Below are positions 16,885 through 25,138 of a stretch of DNA of 64,000 nt, in pieces. The notes beneath the pieces were generated by a model that made no database searches, was not told where the DNA came from, and worked only from the letters and a program-made list of their open reading frames with translations. How positions within the stretch are numbered: the stretch's first letter is position 1; each line of letters begins with the position of its first letter. The position numbers and the translations under genes are program-made. Origin of the DNA: Sphingobacteriales bacterium (GTDB lineage: Bacteria; Bacteroidota; Bacteroidia; Chitinophagales; Chitinophagaceae); contig RXJG01000005.1 of NCBI GenBank assembly GCA_003963365.1, forward strand, positions 508,811 through 572,810. Direction: 5' to 3'.

Positions 16885-17043
16885 ATGAATCCTAAAGCCA
16901 GGCCAATAGTATTGGTTATCACATTAACAATACTGGCCATTGCTGCATTACGTGGACAGACAGCGAAAAACTGTAAACAATCCAACCCGGCAACTACGCC
17001 CAATATTACTGTGATGTTGAGTTATAATACCATTGTTCAATAA
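16885..17043 (+). CDS. Small 52-residue membrane-anchored or secreted peptide
   Basis: ATG at 16885 opens a 52-codon frame ending TAA at 17043. The peptide starts MNPKARPIVLVITLTILAIA: a short basic head followed by a 17-residue hydrophobic segment, then a hydrophilic Thr/Asn-rich tail with one Cys. This is the layout of a signal peptide or single-span anchor, which supports a real gene. It lies between the PspC gene and a lipoprotein gene on the same strand, in an otherwise unexplained 400-base gap. I recognise no family. Codon use looks like the neighbours. Confidence 0.5.
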   Translation: MNPKARPIVLVITLTILAIAALRGQTAKNCKQSNPATTPNITVMLSYNTIVQ

Positions 17044-17078
17044 CCGGTTTACCCATTCCACCATATAAATCTCTTTGT

Positions 17079-17486
17079 ATGAAAAAAACAACTGCTATTA
17101 TTCTTTCCATGCTGGTTATTTTAGTGTTTTCGGCATGTCATCACCATCGTCATTATGGATTTAAAACGTATTTCTGGACCAGCAGCAGGGATGCAGAAAA
17201 TGAAGAATTGTATATAAACGGAAGATATATTGGCCAACTGCCCTTACTAAAGGAAGCCCCTGATGATAATAACGGGTTAAAAAGCGAGGCCTTGTTTGTT
17301 CATTTACCATCAGGCAGGTATAAAGTTATTATCAGGGACAATGATGGAGATGTAAAATTCAGAGAAACACTAAGACTGCATATTGGAGGTGGTGATAAAA
17401 CCATTGCTGCTTCTGGCGAAAATGAAGAGTACCGTTCACTGAGGATCGTTGAAGGTGATGAACTGATAGAAGAAATTTTAAAATAA
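17079..17486 (+). CDS. Putative lipoprotein, PEGA-like
   Basis: A 135-residue protein with a lipoprotein signal: basic start, hydrophobic core and lipobox VFSAC with Cys at residue 23. The following HHHRHYG could bind metal but may be only a linker. The mature part resembles small PEGA-type beta domains: EELYINGRYIGQLPLL, then HLPSGRYKVIIRDNDGDVKFRETLRLHI. Such domains usually bind surface components. It is the last gene in the stretch starting with the PadR operon, so a stress-related envelope role is possible. The function is not known. Confidence 0.8.
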   Translation: MKKTTAIILSMLVILVFSACHHHRHYGFKTYFWTSSRDAENEELYINGRYIGQLPLLKEAPDDNNGLKSEALFVHLPSGRYKVIIRDNDGDVKFRETLRLHIGGGDKTIAASGENEEYRSLRIVEGDELIEEILK

Positions 17487-17531
17487 GAATCAAATATTTC
17501 ATACTGGATAAAGTTTTGTTTTTTTGCCGGT

Positions 17532-18596
17532 ATGAATATCATTGCTGATTATTCCATTTTACAATGTCCCGCAACAAAGCAGGATATACTTCCTGCAGAT
17601 AATGATATTCTCAGTCAAGTCAACAACCACTTAAATAATCAGGAGAAATTCACCGCTGGTCTTGTTAATGAATCAAAAACGATTTTCTATCCAATCAAAC
17701 AAAATATTCTCTTTCTTCACCAGCAATACAGCATTCCGCTTACAAAAGAATTTGCTGATAATCAAAAGATGACGTTTGACAAAGAAAGGATCTTTAATTA
17801 TTACAATGAAATAAAGTATATCGGCTTTGAGGGAAAACAGATTTATGAAGATGCTGATAAATGGGTTGATTTTCGTGACTTTGTTTTGCCGTATACTCAG
17901 TATGGTTTTTCAAATGTTCGAAAATACATTCAACCCAAAGGAAAATACTTTGCCGATGTAGCCAGCGGTCCCGTTGCTTTTAAAGAATACGTTCACCTGG
18001 CTGATGGTTATGAATACCGTATTTGTATAGATATTTCCGTAAATGCTTTACTGGAGGCTCAGTATAATCTGCAGCAGGAAAATCAACCCGGTATTTTTAT
18101 TTGTGCGGATATGCTGGCATTGCCTCTAAAAGAAAATATATGTGATGCAGTAGTTTGTCATCATGCTTTATTTCATGTACAAAAAAATCTGCAGTTAACA
18201 GCCATTAAAGAAATGCACCGCATTGCAAAACCAGCTACCAACATTGCCATTGTATATGATTGGTTTTATCATTCCCGTTTAATGAATATTACACTTGGAC
18301 CAGTTCAGCTTTATCGAATCACCAGGCATTATGCGGGGAAACTGTATGCAAGAGTTTTTAAAAAGAATAAACTTTATTTCTATTCACACAGCCGTAAATG
18401 GTTCATTAAAAACAACCCGGGCAAACAAATAAAATTTTATGCATGGCGAAGTATCAATAAATATTTCAGCAGCATCTACCTGCATAAAAACTTTGGAGGA
18501 AAAAAACTGCTTCAATACATCTGGAACAAAGAAAGAAAAAAACCAGAACTAATGGGGAGAATTGGTGAATATGCTGTAATTGTAATTGAAAAATAA
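17532..18596 (+). CDS. Class I SAM-dependent methyltransferase
   Basis: A 354-residue cytosolic enzyme. The N-terminal 80 residues include a short region with one Cys (ILQCPATKQDILP) like the zinc-knuckle preface of some methyltransferases but lacking the other cysteines. The AdoMet fold follows: motif I FADVASGPVAFKEY (near 138), the acidic end of beta-2 YRICIDIS (near 160), motif II/III ICADMLALPLKENICDAVVCHHALFHV (near 193) and motif IV AIKEMHRIAKPATNIAIVYDW. This is methyltransferase-11-like. The acceptor is unknown. The gene starts 45 bases after the lipoprotein stop; a TTTG sits five bases before the ATG, so a leaderless transcript is possible. Confidence 0.85.
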   Translation: MNIIADYSILQCPATKQDILPADNDILSQVNNHLNNQEKFTAGLVNESKTIFYPIKQNILFLHQQYSIPLTKEFADNQKMTFDKERIFNYYNEIKYIGFEGKQIYEDADKWVDFRDFVLPYTQYGFSNVRKYIQPKGKYFADVASGPVAFKEYVHLADGYEYRICIDISVNALLEAQYNLQQENQPGIFICADMLALPLKENICDAVVCHHALFHVQKNLQLTAIKEMHRIAKPATNIAIVYDWFYHSRLMNITLGPVQLYRITRHYAGKLYARVFKKNKLYFYSHSRKWFIKNNPGKQIKFYAWRSINKYFSSIYLHKNFGGKKLLQYIWNKERKKPELMGRIGEYAVIVIEK

Positions 18597-18623
18597 TTTT
18601 CTTTTATCAATCACCCCTGCTAA

Positions 18624-18653
18624 TTGCCCATTGACACATACCACGTACATTTG
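18624..18653 (+). promoter_or_regulatory. Promoter of gcvT
   Basis: TTG at 18624-18626, a 19-base spacer and TACATTTG at 18646-18653, a perfect TAnnTTTG box. Transcription should start near 18660, about 20 bases before the ATG at 18679. Confidence 0.7.
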
Positions 18654-18678
18654 CGGGCAACTTTAATGCTTGTCACAC

Positions 18679-19764
18679 ATGAAGAATACTCCCTTCACTC
18701 ACAAACACATTGCCCTCGGAGCCAAGATGGCTGAATTTGCCGGGTACAACATGCCCATCAGCTACAGCGGAATTAATGATGAACATGCAGCCGTAAGAAA
18801 TAATGCCGGTGTGTTTGACGTAAGCCATATGGGTGAATTTATTTTAAAAGGACCCGATGCCCTGGATTTAATTCAACGGGTAACTTCTAACGATGCAGCT
18901 AAACTTAGCAATGGAAAAGCACAGTATAGTTGTTTGCCTAATAAAGAAGGAGGAATAGTTGATGACCTGCTGGTGTATTGTATTGAAGAAAACAAGGTAT
19001 ATATGCTGGTAGTAAATGCCAGTAATATTGAAAAGGACTGGAACTGGATTTCTTCTTTCAATAATAAAAATGTGGAGATGCATAATATCTCCGACAAAAC
19101 ATGCCTGCTGGCCATACAGGGGCCAAACGCTACAAAAATTTTGCAGCCGCTTACCGACATGGATATTCTCAACCTGAAATATTACACGTTTGCAAAAGGA
19201 AAATTTGCAGGAGTAGATAATGTACTGGTAAGTGCAACAGGTTATACCGGCTCGGGTGGTGTGGAGATTTATTTTGAAGACAAAGCTGACAATGCCAATA
19301 AAATATGGGATGCCATTTTTGAAGCAGGCAAAGCACAGGGAATAAAACCAATCGGTCTTGGCGCCAGGGACACTTTAAGATTAGAAAAAGCATTTTGTTT
19401 ATACGGTAACGATATTGATGATACCACTTCACCCTTAGAAGCTGGCCTGGGCTGGGTTACCAAGTTCACCAAAGACTTCACTGCAAAAGAAATTATTGCC
19501 AAACAAAAGCAGGATGGGGTAGAAAGAAAACTGGTAGGTTTTGAAATGGTGGAAAAAGGAATTCCACGACATGGGTATACGATTAAAGATTACAGTGGAG
19601 CAGAAATAGGCGTTGTAACTTCCGGCACCCAATCTCCTACTTTACAAAAAGCCATCGGACTCGGCTATGTAAGAACTGTCTTTTCAGCCGAAGGGTCAAA
19701 GATTTATATATCTGTAAGAGATAAATTGTTAGAAGCAAAGGTGGTAAAGGTTCCTTTTGCATGA
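18679..19764 (+). CDS. gcvT: Glycine cleavage system aminomethyltransferase (T-protein)
   Basis: The T-protein, 361 residues, takes the aminomethyl group from lipoylated H-protein and passes its one-carbon unit to tetrahydrofolate, releasing ammonia. The ATG at 18679 gives [29 protein letters not shown], the expected start; the TTG at 18670 is not needed. Family marks: [11 protein letters not shown] near 50, [13 protein letters not shown] near 193, [18 protein letters not shown] near 230, and the C-terminal [21 protein letters not shown]. Length is standard. It is preceded by a canonical promoter and followed by a period-7 repeat element; gcvH and gcvP are not in the window. Confidence 0.97.
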   Translation: MKNTPFTHKHIALGAKMAEFAGYNMPISYSGINDEHAAVRNNAGVFDVSHMGEFILKGPDALDLIQRVTSNDAAKLSNGKAQYSCLPNKEGGIVDDLLVYCIEENKVYMLVVNASNIEKDWNWISSFNNKNVEMHNISDKTCLLAIQGPNATKILQPLTDMDILNLKYYTFAKGKFAGVDNVLVSATGYTGSGGVEIYFEDKADNANKIWDAIFEAGKAQGIKPIGLGARDTLRLEKAFCLYGNDIDDTTSPLEAGLGWVTKFTKDFTAKEIIAKQKQDGVERKLVGFEMVEKGIPRHGYTIKDYSGAEIGVVTSGTQSPTLQKAIGLGYVRTVFSAEGSKIYISVRDKLLEAKVVKVPFA

Positions 19765-19783
19765 TTATTGGAGAGAAAGAAGC

Positions 19784-19856
19784 GAGTTACGAGAAGTGAG
19801 TTGCGAGACAATTGTTATGGAATTTCCCGCAGCCCGAAACTCACCACTCAAAACAT
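19784..19856. repeat. Inverted pair of period-7 tracts between gcvT and SRPBCC gene
   Basis: Left arm: four units at 19784, 19791, 19798 and 19805, all starting GAG (GAGTTAC, GAGAAGT and so on). Right arm: units at 19836 and 19843 ending ACTC, the complement of the GAGT of the left arm, then a divergent unit. The core between arms is about 24 bases. The right arm ends five bases before the next ATG. Confidence 0.7.
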
Positions 19857-19860
19857 CATA

Positions 19861-20349
19861 ATGCCTACCATTCATATAACCACAGTTATGCATGCACCGG
19901 TTGAAAGGATTTTCAACCTTAGTCGTCATATTGCCCTGCATAAAAAATCAATGGAACATACAGGCGAAAAAGCAATTGCCGGTGTAACAACCGGTATGAT
20001 TAACCTGGGAGAAACTGTTACCTGGGAAGCCAGGCACTTAATGAAAACACGCCGCTTTACTTCCAAAATAACTTCAATGAAGCTCTATGAAAGCTTTACT
20101 GATGAAATGATAAAAGGTGATTTTAAATCCTTCAAACATGAACATCATTTCAAACCCATTGATAACGGCACCATCATTATTGATATTCTTACCTATGAGG
20201 TTCCTTATGGCGTTATCGGGCAACTGGTTAACAGTTTTTACCTGCACCGGTATTTAGAATCTTTAATCCACAAAAGAAACGAAGTGATTAAAGAATATGC
20301 CGAATCAAAAAAATGGGAAGCATTATTGGCTGGCGCAGTTAATGCATAG
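19861..20349 (+). CDS. SRPBCC-fold protein (CDI/cyclase-type)
   Basis: A 162-residue protein; ATG 19861 is chosen because the frame upstream of it (to 19768) is a period-7 repeat tract, not conserved protein. MPTIHITTVMHAPVERIFNLSRHIALHKKSM is the typical opening of the START/SRPBCC helix-grip fold in the polyketide-cyclase-like and 'cell division inhibitor' annotation group. GETVTWEARHL and FKHEHHF provide the central strands and IGQLVNSFYLHRYLESLIHKRNEVIKEYAE the long C-terminal helix. These proteins bind hydrophobic ligands; no function is proven. It is followed by comB after 17 bases. Confidence 0.85.
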   Translation: MPTIHITTVMHAPVERIFNLSRHIALHKKSMEHTGEKAIAGVTTGMINLGETVTWEARHLMKTRRFTSKITSMKLYESFTDEMIKGDFKSFKHEHHFKPIDNGTIIIDILTYEVPYGVIGQLVNSFYLHRYLESLIHKRNEVIKEYAESKKWEALLAGAVNA

Positions 20350-20354
20350 TGATT

Positions 20355-20362
20355 TATATTTG
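20355..20362 (+). promoter_or_regulatory. -7 box four bases from comB start (leaderless)
   Basis: TATATTTG is an exact TAnnTTTG match, ending four bases before the ATG at 20367. Transcription would begin at or near the start codon. No well-spaced TTG upstream element is present (nearest spacing is 26 bases), so this is moderate evidence. Confidence 0.45.
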
Positions 20363-20366
20363 CCCG

Positions 20367-21098
20367 ATGGATAATAAAAAGCCCACGTTGTTTACCTGTT
20401 TATCTCCGGCATTACTTCACCTGTACGATTTAGACAATGCGGTGGTTGTAATCATTGATGTATTCAGGGCAACTTCTACAATTGCCTCGGCTTTATACAA
20501 TGGCGCCAAACAAATTATTCCTGTGGCAGAAGTAGCGGAAGCCATCAGCCTCAGCAAAAAAATAGATGGTATTGCAGCCGGTGAAAGAGATGGAAAGATT
20601 GCAGAAGGGTTACAGCATGGCAATTCTCCACTGGAATATCACCGTGAGTTTATTGAAAACAAAACACTGGTATTAACTACTACTAACGGAACCAAACTCC
20701 TGCACATGGCATTGAATAATCATGCCAATACCATCATTACCGGTTCATTCCCCAACTTAAGTGCTGTATGCGATTTCATTTTAAAAGAAAATAAAAATGT
20801 GGTACTCGGTTGTGCCGGGTGGAAAGATCGCTACAATTTAGAAGACACTTTATTTGCCGGTGCCATAATTCATAAAGTACAGGAATATTTTACTATTCAT
20901 TGCGACAGCTCATTAACTGCTTTAAGCATGTATGAACAACATATGCACGACTTACATGCTTTTGCACCCAGGCTCACTCACTATCACCGCCTGGTTGACC
21001 GGTTTGGTTTAATTGAAGACATTCGTTTTTGTTTTACTCCTGATGTAGCGAATGTGCTGCCTTTGTATAAAGATGGAAAACTGGTTGTTGGGAATTAG
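20367..21098 (+). CDS. comB: ComB-family 2-phosphosulfolactate phosphatase
   Basis: A 243-residue ComB-family protein. ComB hydrolyses (R)-2-phospho-3-sulfolactate to sulfolactate in coenzyme M synthesis of methanogens; bacterial members may make sulfolactate for other uses. Family marks: VVVIIDVFRATSTIASAL (near 27), IAAGERDGKIAEGLQHGNSPLEY (near 66), LVLTTTNGTK (near 99) and VVLGCAGWKDRYNLEDTLFAGAI (near 140). The ATG at 20367 is preferred to a GTG-led extension at 20349. No comA or comC homologue is adjacent. Sulfolactate could feed cysteate for the sulfonolipids made by some Bacteroidota, but that is only an inference. The stop codon TAG falls inside a period-7 tract. Confidence 0.88.
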   Translation: MDNKKPTLFTCLSPALLHLYDLDNAVVVIIDVFRATSTIASALYNGAKQIIPVAEVAEAISLSKKIDGIAAGERDGKIAEGLQHGNSPLEYHREFIENKTLVLTTTNGTKLLHMALNNHANTIITGSFPNLSAVCDFILKENKNVVLGCAGWKDRYNLEDTLFAGAIIHKVQEYFTIHCDSSLTALSMYEQHMHDLHAFAPRLTHYHRLVDRFGLIEDIRFCFTPDVANVLPLYKDGKLVVGN

Positions 21099-21131
21099 GA
21101 ATACCAAATGTGAAATAAGGAATGAGAAAGG
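21090..21131. repeat. Period-7 tract supplying the comB stop codon
   Basis: Six units begin at 21090, 21097, 21104, 21111, 21118 and 21125 (GGGAATT, AGGAATA, AGGAATG and similar). The comB stop TAG (21096-21098) spans the first two units, so the last residue of the protein also comes from the tract. The remainder up to 21234 shows no gene. Confidence 0.7.
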
Positions 21132-21234
21132 GACTTAACTTTAAACGATAAAACCTTTTGGGCAAACCTGTAAAGATAATCATTTTTATCTCCACTTGTT
21201 GTGTATAAAATAAATCTTAAAAGAACCCTTTTCA

Positions 21235-21267
21235 TTGGGAAATCTGCGCTGCATTCCTTTACTTTTG
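21235..21267 (+). promoter_or_regulatory. Promoter of the SNF2 helicase gene
   Basis: TTG at 21235-21237, 22-base spacer, TACTTTTG at 21260-21267 (exact TAnnTTTG). Predicted start of transcription near 21273, leaving about 40 bases of leader before the ATG at 21314. Confidence 0.65.
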
Positions 21268-21313
21268 CAAATTGCCCTTTTCACAACGAGGCAACCAACT
21301 AAATAAACAATGA

Positions 21314-24300
21314 ATGGCATTACCTCACCTTATTAAGTACGTTTACAACAGCGGTACTGATGAAGTTATCCGTCGCGGCAAAAAGATTCATGCAATTGGC
21401 TTTGTGGAATTAGTTGACCATGATGACCTCATGGGTTCGGCAGCATTTCGTGTACGGGATGATGCTTACTCCACTTTTTATAAAGTATACATCCAAAAGT
21501 ATAAAGACCCAAAGACGATGACGGTGCGTTGTACCTGTCCGTATAATTTGGGTGATATATGCCGGCACGAAACAGCAGCGTTGTTCCAGTTACAAGATTT
21601 GATAGATAAAAATATGCTGGGCGATAAAGACGTTGCTTATAACCAGAAGCACACGGTGGTGAAGATGAAGTTTATTGATTTAAAAACAATCAAACTGTTA
21701 ACCGGCCAGCATAATTATGAAGAAGCGGAAAAACTTGTACGTACCAACAGGGCTAATATCAATTTTGCCAGGGACGAAAGAGTGGAGGCGGAGTTGAATA
21801 TTGAAGGCGCATCGTACCCGATTGTGCTGCAAAAGAATGAAGAAAGAAATTTTGATACCAGCTGCAGTTGCGGGGATAAAGAACACCCTTTGTGTGTACA
21901 CAAAACAATGCTTTTACTGCAACTCCTCAATGCATACGGCCCGCATTATTTTGACAGCATCCGTAACTGGGATAAAGAAAAAAATAAATTACTGGAAGCG
22001 TATGGTTATAGTTTAAAAGACGACCTCTCCGGCAAATTTGAATTTGCGTATAAAGACGGCAAACCTTTTTTAAGAGTGCTGGACGCCAGTATTAAAAGAG
22101 TATCACCATTACAGCAACCCCAAAGACCCCAGCCTTTTGTTACAAAACCAAAGGAAGAAGAAGTTGTTGCCGTTGCTGCGCCTGAAATAGAAACGGAAGA
22201 ACAAACCGGAATAAGGTTGGGTATTGTGTTTAATGCTAACGAAAACAGTTATCCATATTTTCATGTAGATGCATTGCAGGGAGAAACAAATGAAGAACAA
22301 AAAAGGTTTATTGGTAAAACAGAAAAACTGGACCTGGTAAAGTTTGTAAATACTGAAATATTTAATGAAGAGGATAAACAGCTTATTCAGCAGGTAAGAA
22401 AATTACAAAGCGCCGAAATAACCAAGTACCTCAACCGTAACTCTCCTTTCAGCGGTATATGGGAAAACATTATTCATCATGAAGAAGATGATTTGCCGGA
22501 AGAAACAAAATCACTGATGAATGAATACCTGCATCCCAAGTTAAAAAAATTATTTACTGAGCAGATAGAAAATCCGTTCATCTTTTTAGTTCGTAATAAA
22601 AAAACATTTAAGACAAGCGACCTGGAGAACGTAGAATTGGCAGCGGAACCCATTCACCCTGTCTTCAACATCGGTATAAACAAAAACAACTGGGAAATAA
22701 CCTGTCATGTAAAGATTGGTCCTCAAACCATCAACATTACCGATAATGAATGGCCCAGCCCGATAGTATTTCTTTATAACGGAACATTATACCTCTGGGA
22801 AAAAACAGAGGACATACTACAGGCTGAAAAGTATTTGCAAAAAGGTAATATACTCATCCGCAAAGAAGACTGGCCCAAACAATTACAACAGTATATTCTT
22901 CCTTTAACTAAAGAGTATAAAGTTGAGTTTGATAAATCACTTATCAAAGAAGTAAAAGAAGGCGAACCGGAAGTAAGACTAATGTTATTAGAGAAAGGCG
23001 AGTATCTTGTATTTCAACCCATCTTCTCGTATAAAGGATTTGAAGTAAAAGGAAATGAAAAAGATACCATCACCATCCCGGTGGAAGATAAAATATTAAT
23101 CGTTCACCGCAACAAGGAAAAAGAAAGAGAATTCCTGCAAAAACTGGAAGCACTGCATTCACAATTCATCCGTCCGGAAGGTGGCTATAATTTGGTATTA
23201 AAAGGAAGTGATGTGTTAAAAAATAACTGGTTCTTCCTTTTTGTGGATGCAATGAATGAATGGAAAATCCCGGTAACCGGATTTGATGCATTAAAGAATT
23301 TCCGGTTTAATACAGCCAAACCAAAAACACAGATTTTTATCAGGAGCGGTATGGACTGGTTTGATGCTAAAGTAAATATTCAGTTTGGCGATCAGCAAAT
23401 AACCATTGCCGATGTAAAAAAAGCATTAACTAATAAACAATCTTTTGTTCAGTTACAGGACGGAACGCTGGGAATTTTACCGGAAGACTGGTTAAAGAAA
23501 TATTCCCTGCTCTTTAAAGTTGGCGAAGGCAAACATGAGCAACTGCGTTTATCAAAATATTATTATAGTGTTATTGATGAACTGTATGAAAAGAAGAGCG
23601 ATGAAGAAGTAATGATTCAGCTGGAAGAAAGATACGAACGGCTGAAAGAGTTTAAGAATATTAAAGAGATAGAAGTTCCTTCGGTATTAGATCATGTGCT
23701 GCGTCCTTACCAGGTGAGTGGTTATCACTGGTTAAATTATTTGAGTGAAGTTGGCTGGGGTGGCATACTGGCAGATGATATGGGTTTGGGTAAAACCGTA
23801 CAGGCCCTCACTTTCATGCAGCATTTCAGGGAGAAGCATGGTAAATTAACAGCCATTGTTATTTGTCCAACCACACTGATTTATAACTGGGAGAATGAGA
23901 TTAAAAAGTTCACTCCGCAATTAACCTACCAGATTCATCATGGTGGCGCAAGAACAAGGGATAAAAATCAACTGATACAAACCAATGTTGTTATCACTAC
24001 TTATGGAACATTGAGAAGTGATATTAAATTGCTCGTGGATATAAACTTTGATTATGTAATACTCGATGAATCACAGGCAATCAAAAATCCGCAGAGTAAA
24101 GTAACTAAAGCGGCTTCATTACTTGAAGCAAAAAACAGGGTATGCTTAAGCGGTACTCCTTTACAAAACAATACATTTGATATATATGCGCAAATGAATT
24201 TCCTGAATCCTGGTATGTTAGGCAGTGTGGAATTTTTCCGCAATGAATTTGCTACACCCATTGATAAGTTTGGCGAGCAGGAACAAAAAGAACATTTGCG

Positions 24301-25087
24301 TAAACTGTTGTATCCATTTATTCTTCGCCGCACCAAAGAACAGGTAGCAAAAGATTTACCGGATAAAACAGAAATGATTCTTTTCTGCGAAATGGAAGAT
24401 GAGCAACGTAAAATTTATGATGCGTTCCGGAATAGCTTTCGTGAAAAAATTCTTGGAACGATAGAACAGCAGGGCATTGATAAATCTCAACTCACCATCT
24501 TACAGGGTTTAATGAAGCTGCGGCAGATTTGCGATTCACCGGCTATTATGAATGAAGAAGAAAAGTACCCGAATGTTTCTATTAAACTGGATGAACTCAC
24601 AAGGGAAATCAGTGAAAACATAGGCAACCACAAAGCACTTATCTTTTCACAGTTTCTCGGGATGCTGGCACTGATAAAAGAAAAACTGAAAGAACAGGAA
24701 GTGCCGTTTGAATATTTTGACGGAAGCACTTCCACTACAGAAAGACAAAGAGCTATTGAAAACTTCCAGAATAATGATGAGTGCAGGGTGTTTTTGATTT
24801 CATTAAAAGCGGGTGGTGTGGGTTTGAACTTAACGGCTGCAGATTATGTATACATCGTTGATCCCTGGTGGAACCCGGCAGTAGAACAACAGGCCATTGA
24901 CCGTACGCACCGTATTGGACAAACCAAAAACATTTTTGCCTACCGTATGATTTGCAAGGATACTATTGAAGATAAAATTCTGCAACTGCAGGAACGGAAA
25001 CGTTCACTGGCTAAAGAATTAATTGCAGATGATGCTACGTTTGTGAAGTCACTGACTAAGGCTGATGTGGAATATTTATTCAGTTAA
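21314..25087 (+). CDS. SWIM-domain SNF2-family helicase-like ATPase
   Basis: A 1257-residue protein. The N-terminus has a SWIM zinc finger (CTCPYNLGDICRH near 73) and a second SWIM-like motif (CSCGDKEHPLCVH near 180). The middle (about 250-790) is divergent. The C-terminal half is a full SNF2 ATPase: DDMGLGKT (Walker A, near 820), ILDESQAIKN (DEAH-type box, near 916), SGTPLQNN (motif III), and lobe two with KALIFSQF, SLKAGGVGLNLTAADYVYIVDPWWNPAVEQQAIDRTHRIGQ (motifs V and VI). Such bacterial proteins translocate on double-stranded DNA, probably remodelling protein-DNA contacts during transcription or repair, as with RapA. It stands alone under its own promoter; no phage-defence neighbours (nuclease, methylase) are seen. 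Confidence 0.95.
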   Translation: MALPHLIKYVYNSGTDEVIRRGKKIHAIGFVELVDHDDLMGSAAFRVRDDAYSTFYKVYIQKYKDPKTMTVRCTCPYNLGDICRHETAALFQLQDLIDKNMLGDKDVAYNQKHTVVKMKFIDLKTIKLLTGQHNYEEAEKLVRTNRANINFARDERVEAELNIEGASYPIVLQKNEERNFDTSCSCGDKEHPLCVHKTMLLLQLLNAYGPHYFDSIRNWDKEKNKLLEAYGYSLKDDLSGKFEFAYKDGKPFLRVLDASIKRVSPLQQPQRPQPFVTKPKEEEVVAVAAPEIETEEQTGIRLGIVFNANENSYPYFHVDALQGETNEEQKRFIGKTEKLDLVKFVNTEIFNEEDKQLIQQVRKLQSAEITKYLNRNSPFSGIWENIIHHEEDDLPEETKSLMNEYLHPKLKKLFTEQIENPFIFLVRNKKTFKTSDLENVELAAEPIHPVFNIGINKNNWEITCHVKIGPQTINITDNEWPSPIVFLYNGTLYLWEKTEDILQAEKYLQKGNILIRKEDWPKQLQQYILPLTKEYKVEFDKSLIKEVKEGEPEVRLMLLEKGEYLVFQPIFSYKGFEVKGNEKDTITIPVEDKILIVHRNKEKEREFLQKLEALHSQFIRPEGGYNLVLKGSDVLKNNWFFLFVDAMNEWKIPVTGFDALKNFRFNTAKPKTQIFIRSGMDWFDAKVNIQFGDQQITIADVKKALTNKQSFVQLQDGTLGILPEDWLKKYSLLFKVGEGKHEQLRLSKYYYSVIDELYEKKSDEEVMIQLEERYERLKEFKNIKEIEVPSVLDHVLRPYQVSGYHWLNYLSEVGWGGILADDMGLGKTVQALTFMQHFREKHGKLTAIVICPTTLIYNWENEIKKFTPQLTYQIHHGGARTRDKNQLIQTNVVITTYGTLRSDIKLLVDINFDYVILDESQAIKNPQSKVTKAASLLEAKNRVCLSGTPLQNNTFDIYAQMNFLNPGMLGSVEFFRNEFATPIDKFGEQEQKEHLRKLLYPFILRRTKEQVAKDLPDKTEMILFCEMEDEQRKIYDAFRNSFREKILGTIEQQGIDKSQLTILQGLMKLRQICDSPAIMNEEEKYPNVSIKLDELTREISENIGNHKALIFSQFLGMLALIKEKLKEQEVPFEYFDGSTSTTERQRAIENFQNNDECRVFLISLKAGGVGLNLTAADYVYIVDPWWNPAVEQQAIDRTHRIGQTKNIFAYRMICKDTIEDKILQLQERKRSLAKELIADDATFVKSLTKADVEYLFS

Positions 25088-25104
25088 TGATGGTACGTAT
25101 AAAA

Positions 25105-25138
25105 ATTAAATAAGGCTTCAATCGCAGTTTTATTTAAT
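25105..25138. terminator. Inverted repeat between convergent genes
   Basis: ATTAAATAA (25105-25113) and TTATTTAAT (25130-25138) are exact complements around a 16-base loop, and lie between the stop codons of the helicase and the protease, reaching into the latter's last codons. It is AT-only and so a weak stem; perhaps a bidirectional terminator. Confidence 0.4.
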
